Below are positions 32,021 to 35,416 of a DNA stretch of 35,416 nucleotides, piece by piece. The translations under genes and the position numbers were made by a program. Numbering within the stretch: position 1 is the stretch's first letter; every line of letters starts with the position of its first letter. The notes under the pieces were generated by a model. That model ran no database searches. It worked only from the letters and a program-made list of their open reading frames with translations, and was not told the DNA's origin. The DNA comes from Saccharothrix coeruleofusca (GTDB lineage: Bacteria; Actinomycetota; Actinomycetes; Mycobacteriales; Pseudonocardiaceae). The stretch spans positions 1 to 35,416 of the forward strand of contig NZ_BMRG01000003.1 in assembly GCF_014648515.1 (NCBI RefSeq), written 5' to 3'.

Positions 32021-32889
32021 CGGGTGTCCGCGTCACCGTCCCCGCCTCCACCGCCAACCTCGGCTCCGGCTTCGACGCGCTGGGCATGGCGCTGGGCCTG
32101 CACGACGTGGTCGAGTTCGAGGTCGTCGAGGAAGGGCTGGTCGTCGAGGTTTCCGGGGACTACACCGACGTCCCCACCGGCGAGGACCACCTGGTCGTGC
32201 GGGCCTTCCGGGCGGGCTGCGAGCTGCTCGACGTGAAGGTCCCCGGCCTGGTGCTGCGCTGCCGCAACACCATCCCGCACGCGCGCGGCCTGGGCTCGTC
32301 GTCGGCGGCCGTGGTGGCGGGCGTGGCGGCGGCGTTCGCGCTGGGCGGTCGCGAACCGGACACGAGTGCGTTGCAACTGGCCGCCGAGTTCGAGGGTCAC
32401 GCCGACAACGCCGCCGCCTGCATGTTCGGCGGCGTGGCCATCGCCTGGTCGAAGGAGCGGCGGTTCCGGTCCGTCCGGGTCGACCCGCACCCCGACGTGT
32501 CGCCGGTGGTGCTGGTGCCCGAGCAGGAGTCGTCCACCAGGACCACGCGCGGGCTGCTGCCCGCGCGGGTGCCGCACGAGGACGCGGCGTTCGCCGCGGG
32601 CCGGTCCGCGCTGGCCGTGCACGCGCTGACCCGCGACCCGTCGCTGCTGCTCGACGCCCTGGACGACCGGCTGCACGAGCCGTACCGGGAACCGGCCTGG
32701 CCTGCGACGACGCGCCTGGTGGCGGCGCTGCGGGCGGCGGGGGTGCCCGCCGCGGTGTCGGGTGCGGGGCCGACCGCGCTGGCGCTGCCCCCCGGCGGGG
32801 TGCTGCCCGAAGAGGTGGACACCTCGGGGTTCGCGGTGCGACCGGTGCCGGTGGACCTCGACGGCGCGCGGGTTGCGCCACTCGGCTGA
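32017..32889 (+). CDS. thrB: Homoserine kinase
   Basis: A 290-residue GHMP-family kinase phosphorylating homoserine with ATP to give the substrate of ThrC. Motif 1 is [19 protein letters not shown], motif 2 is the ATP-binding [19 protein letters not shown], and motif 3 is [11 protein letters not shown] near residue 245. The frame is open far upstream through thrC, but GTG 32017, overlapping the thrC stop, gives the correct N-terminus. Last gene of the aspartate-family operon; rho follows after 334 bases with its own promoter. Confidence 0.97.
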   Translation: MTGVRVTVPASTANLGSGFDALGMALGLHDVVEFEVVEEGLVVEVSGDYTDVPTGEDHLVVRAFRAGCELLDVKVPGLVLRCRNTIPHARGLGSSSAAVVAGVAAAFALGGREPDTSALQLAAEFEGHADNAAACMFGGVAIAWSKERRFRSVRVDPHPDVSPVVLVPEQESSTRTTRGLLPARVPHEDAAFAAGRSALAVHALTRDPSLLLDALDDRLHEPYREPAWPATTRLVAALRAAGVPAAVSGAGPTALALPPGGVLPEEVDTSGFAVRPVPVDLDGARVAPLG

Positions 32890-33223
32890 GGGCGCGACGC
32901 GCCGGGCACCGGTTGTTGCACCTGAACGGAGCGGCGTCTACCCTCGGGGCCATCAGTCACCGCGCGCACGGGCGCCGGTGTGGTGCCCGGACAGTCGCTC
33001 CGGAACGCATTCCTCCAGTGGCTCAGCCCTGTGCCGTACGGACGGGGTTGGCGCTGGAAGGCACCCGATCGCCGTGTGACCGAGAATCCGTCCTCTGTCG
33101 GTGGGCTCCGCATTCGTGCGCACGAGATCCGCCTGCACCGGATGGGACTGCCGTTCCGCGATTCGTCGGACGGCAGGTCCGCTGGACCGCGTAGGAGGCG
33201 CGGTCCGGTCAGGAAGGACATGT
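32890..33223 (+). other. Long untranslated leader of rho
   Basis: No convincing gene lies here. It holds the promoter at 32916-32944. Near its end is a perfect 8-bp hairpin, GGACCGCG (33184-33191) with CGCGGTCC (33199-33206), whose 7-base loop TAGGAGG displays a strong Shine-Dalgarno sequence with no start codon at normal spacing. A second ribosome site (AGGAAGGA, 33211-33218) serves rho. A five-codon ATG frame (33220, MCEQH then stop) overlaps the rho start out of frame. Rho genes are commonly autoregulated through their leaders; that is inferred here. Confidence 0.45.
32916..32944 (+). promoter_or_regulatory. Predicted rho promoter
   Basis: TTGCAC (32916-32921) and TACCCT (32939-32944) are separated by exactly 17 bases, a good match to the main actinomycete sigma-factor consensus. 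The predicted start near 32951 gives rho a leader of about 270 bases. Confidence 0.6.
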
Positions 33224-35266
33224 GTGAGCAACACTGATGTGCTGAGCAGCGAAGCTCCTGCTGCTCCCAACGCCGCTGCCAGTTCCGGAGCCGAGGAGAC
33301 CGCTCTGACCACCCCTACCAACGGCAGCGCCCCCACGCGCAAGCGCGCGGGCCTCTCCGGCATGGTGCTGGCCGAACTCCGCGAACTCGCAGGTCAGCTC
33401 GGCATCACCGGTACCGCGGGGCTCCGCAAGGGTGACCTCATCGCGGCCATCAAGGAGCGGCAGGGCGGCACCTCCGGTCGGGGCAACGCCGCGACGCCGC
33501 CCAAGGCCGAGAAGGCCAAGGCGACCACCGCCGAGAAGCCCGCCGAGGCCCCCGCCGCCGAGAAGCCCGCCGACAAGCCCGTCGCGGACAAGGCCGTCGT
33601 CGAGAAGCCCGCCGCTGACAAGCCGGTCGACAAGCCGACCCAGCAGCAGCTCGACGTCACCGAGCGCCCCGCCGAGGAGGAGGGCGGCCGTCGCGGCAAC
33701 CGCCGCCGCCGCTCCGCCAACCGGCCCGCGGGCAGCCCGGAGGCGCCCACGGGCGGCGAGGCCCCGCAGGCCGAGCGCCCGCAGCAGCCGGAGCGCGCCG
33801 AGCAGCGGTCCGACCAGCGCGGCGAGCGCCAGGAGCGGTCCGAGCAGCGCGGCGACCAGCGCGGTGAGCGCCAGGAGCGGTCCGAGCGCGGTGAGCGCGG
33901 CGGCCGTGCCGAGCGCGGCGACCGGCAGGACCGGGGCAACCGGGGCGACCGGCAGGACCGGGGCGACCGGGGCGACCGGGGCCAGAACCGCGACCGCGCG
34001 AACGGCCCGGACGACGGCGACGACGAGGACGGCGGCCGTCGCGGCCGCAGGTTCCGCGACCGGCGTCGCCGCGGCGGCCGGGGCGAGGGCACCGGCGGCG
34101 GGACGGACACGGAGGTCCGCGAGGACGACGTCCTGCTGCCCGTCGCGGGCATCCTCGACGTGCTGGAGAACTACGCGTTCGTCCGCACCTCGGGCTACCT
34201 GGCGGGGCCGAACGACGTCTACGTGTCGCTGTCGCTGGTGCGCAAGTACGGCCTGCGCCGCGGTGACGCCATCATCGGCGCGGTCCGCCAGCCCCGCGAC
34301 GGCGAGCAGCAGCGGCAGAAGTTCAACCCGCTGGTGCGCGTGGACAAGATCAACGGCCTCGACCCGGAGGAGTCCCGCAACCGGCAGGACTTCACCAAGC
34401 TGACGCCGCTGTACCCCAACGAGCGCCTGCGGCTGGAGACCGAGCCGCACATCCTCACCACGCGCGTCATCGACCTGGTGATGCCGATCGGCAAGGGCCA
34501 GCGCGCCCTGATCGTGTCGCCGCCGAAGGCGGGCAAGACCTCGGTGCTCCAGTCGATCGCCAACGCGATCACCAAGAACAACCCCGAGTGCCACCTGATG
34601 GTCGTGCTCGTGGACGAGCGCCCCGAAGAGGTCACCGACATGCAGCGGTCGGTGAAGGGCGAGGTCATCGCCTCCACCTTCGACCGCCCGCCGTCGGACC
34701 ACACCACGATCTCGGAGCTGGCCATCGAGCGGGCCAAGCGCCTGGTCGAGATGGGTCACGACGTGGTCGTGCTGCTGGACTCGATCACCCGGCTGGGCCG
34801 CGCCTACAACCTGGCCGCCCCGGCGTCCGGGCGCATCCTGTCCGGTGGTGTCGACTCGACCGCGCTCTACCCGCCGAAGCGGTTCCTCGGCGCGGCGCGC
34901 AACATCGAGAACGGCGGCTCGCTGACCGTGATCGCCACCGCGCTGGTGGAGACCGGGTCCGCGGGTGACAGCGTGATCTTCGAGGAGTTCAAGGGCACCG
35001 GCAACGCCGAGCTCAAGCTCGACCGCAAGATCGCCGACAAGCGCACCTTCCCCGCGGTGGACGTGGACTCGTCCGGCACCCGCAAGGAAGACCTGCTGCT
35101 GTCGCCGGACGAGCTGGCGGTCATGCACAAGCTGCGCCGCGTGCTGCACGCGCTGGACAGCCAGCAGGCCATCGACCTGCTGCTGGACCGGCTGCGCAAG
35201 TCCCGCACCAACATCGAGTTCCTGATGCAGGTGGCGAAGACGACGCCGGGCTCCGACAACGACTGA
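33224..35266 (+). CDS. rho: Transcription termination factor Rho
   Basis: A 680-residue hexameric RNA helicase. A Rho_N/SAP-like segment (residues ~45-85, [20 protein letters not shown]) is followed by a ~210-residue actinobacterial insertion. The insertion is first Ala/Lys/Pro-rich, then packed with RGDRQDRG-type Arg/Asp/Gly repeats, and probably adds RNA binding. Next is the cold-shock-type RNA-binding domain ([20 protein letters not shown]). The RecA-like motor has Walker A PPKAGKTS near 435, Walker [17 protein letters not shown], and secondary-site loops [23 protein letters not shown] 33224 has AGGAAGGA upstream; the frame extends upstream but without homology. Confidence 0.96.
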   Translation: MSNTDVLSSEAPAAPNAAASSGAEETALTTPTNGSAPTRKRAGLSGMVLAELRELAGQLGITGTAGLRKGDLIAAIKERQGGTSGRGNAATPPKAEKAKATTAEKPAEAPAAEKPADKPVADKAVVEKPAADKPVDKPTQQQLDVTERPAEEEGGRRGNRRRRSANRPAGSPEAPTGGEAPQAERPQQPERAEQRSDQRGERQERSEQRGDQRGERQERSERGERGGRAERGDRQDRGNRGDRQDRGDRGDRGQNRDRANGPDDGDDEDGGRRGRRFRDRRRRGGRGEGTGGGTDTEVREDDVLLPVAGILDVLENYAFVRTSGYLAGPNDVYVSLSLVRKYGLRRGDAIIGAVRQPRDGEQQRQKFNPLVRVDKINGLDPEESRNRQDFTKLTPLYPNERLRLETEPHILTTRVIDLVMPIGKGQRALIVSPPKAGKTSVLQSIANAITKNNPECHLMVVLVDERPEEVTDMQRSVKGEVIASTFDRPPSDHTTISELAIERAKRLVEMGHDVVVLLDSITRLGRAYNLAAPASGRILSGGVDSTALYPPKRFLGAARNIENGGSLTVIATALVETGSAGDSVIFEEFKGTGNAELKLDRKIADKRTFPAVDVDSSGTRKEDLLLSPDELAVMHKLRRVLHALDSQQAIDLLLDRLRKSRTNIEFLMQVAKTTPGSDND

Positions 35267-35280
35267 TCGGCGCCCCGCGC

Positions 35281-35313
35281 ACGGCCCGCCAGGCTCCCCG
35301 CCTGGCGGGCCGT
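35281..35313. terminator. Bidirectional terminator after rho
   Basis: ACGGCCCGCCAGGC (35281-35294) pairs perfectly over 14 bp with GCCTGGCGGGCCGT (35300-35313); loop TCCCC. It lies 14 bases past the rho stop and before the stop of a convergent partial gene. No T-tract. Confidence 0.75.
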
Positions 35314-35331
35314 CGTGCTCCCAGGGGCTCT

Positions 35332-35416
35332 TCAGCGACAGCCGCCGAGGGGCAGCCGCCCCGCCGCGACCAGCGCGGCGGTGCGCCTGCGCTCCACGAA
35401 GTACCGCGCGACCAGC
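35332..35416 (-). CDS. C-terminal end of a convergent gene (partial)
   Basis: The last 27 codons of a minus-strand frame are visible, reading LVARYFVERRRTAALV then AAGRLPLGGCR and a TGA (35332-35334). It is open to the window edge, basic and Arg-rich, and ends 18 bases from the shared terminator. Too short to identify; it could be chance, but the GC bias by codon position and the terminator favour a real gene. Confidence 0.4.
   Translation of the reverse strand, partial: LVARYFVERRRTAALVAAGRLPLGGCR

Noticed and set aside
31989-33194. Long plus-strand frame across thrB and the rho leader
   Set aside because: It is out of frame with thrB, is Arg/Gly-rich without domains, and has no start signal; thrB motifs are all in the 32017 frame.

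Overview
This is chromosomal DNA of a high-GC actinomycete, most likely of the order Pseudonocardiales (Actinosynnema/Saccharothrix/Lentzea-like). The basis is the very high GC at third codon positions, frequent GTG starts, leaderless starts behind TAnnnT boxes, an Scr1-type HTH/DUF397 pair, an XRE/IrrE-type peptidase/MAB_1171c-type trio, a DesA3-like desaturase with its reductase, and a Rho with a long Arg/Asp-rich insertion. The genus is inferred, not proven.

Layout. About 1-4000 is an accessory, defence-like region: the start of a small membrane protein, an Scr1-type regulator with its DUF397 partner, and two divergent HNH nucleases. One nuclease has the architecture of phosphorothioate-DNA-sensing ScoMcrA enzymes. 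The two share a short intergenic region built from nested palindromes. About 4100-8700 holds an aldo/keto reductase and a PucR-type regulator divergent from a ferredoxin-type reductase and membrane acyl desaturase. About 8800-11560 (minus) holds two secreted proteins, a CHAP-domain protein and a lysozyme/transglycosylase-like protein. Each ends in six copies of the same ~46-residue repeat, the size of one complete six-bladed propeller. About 11830-14040 is an overlapping three-gene module (XRE regulator, HExxH peptidase, polytopic membrane protein) behind a short palindrome. About 14440-17630 holds an HSL-type esterase, an SDR, an NTF2-like protein and a divergent MerR/GyrI-like regulator with a perfect 14+14 operator. 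About 17650-18330 has a decayed IS630-type transposase beside tRNA-Arg(CCG).

From 18397 the content becomes housekeeping or exported enzymes: an alpha/beta hydrolase, a CDF cation exporter, and a 1424-residue secreted GH92 glycosidase with a LacI/CebR-type operator upstream. A 53-codon candidate small gene is followed at once by two hairpins. A DUF3105/DUF305 membrane pair lies divergent to argS-lysA-hom-thrC-thrB, a tightly packed aspartate-family operon, followed by rho with its own promoter and a long leader. The last 85 bases hold the C-terminus of a convergent gene.

How the genes work together. The clearest units are: lysA, hom, thrC and thrB (lysine, threonine and homoserine synthesis) with argS; reductase plus desaturase (electron transfer to fatty acyl desaturation); the two propeller proteins (wall-active enzymes sharing one targeting module); and XRE/peptidase/membrane protein (a probable peptidase-relieved switch). 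The most noteworthy points are the divergent HNH pair, the shared propellers, the Gln in place of the usual catalytic acid in the GH92 enzyme, and the small ORF at 24588-24749.
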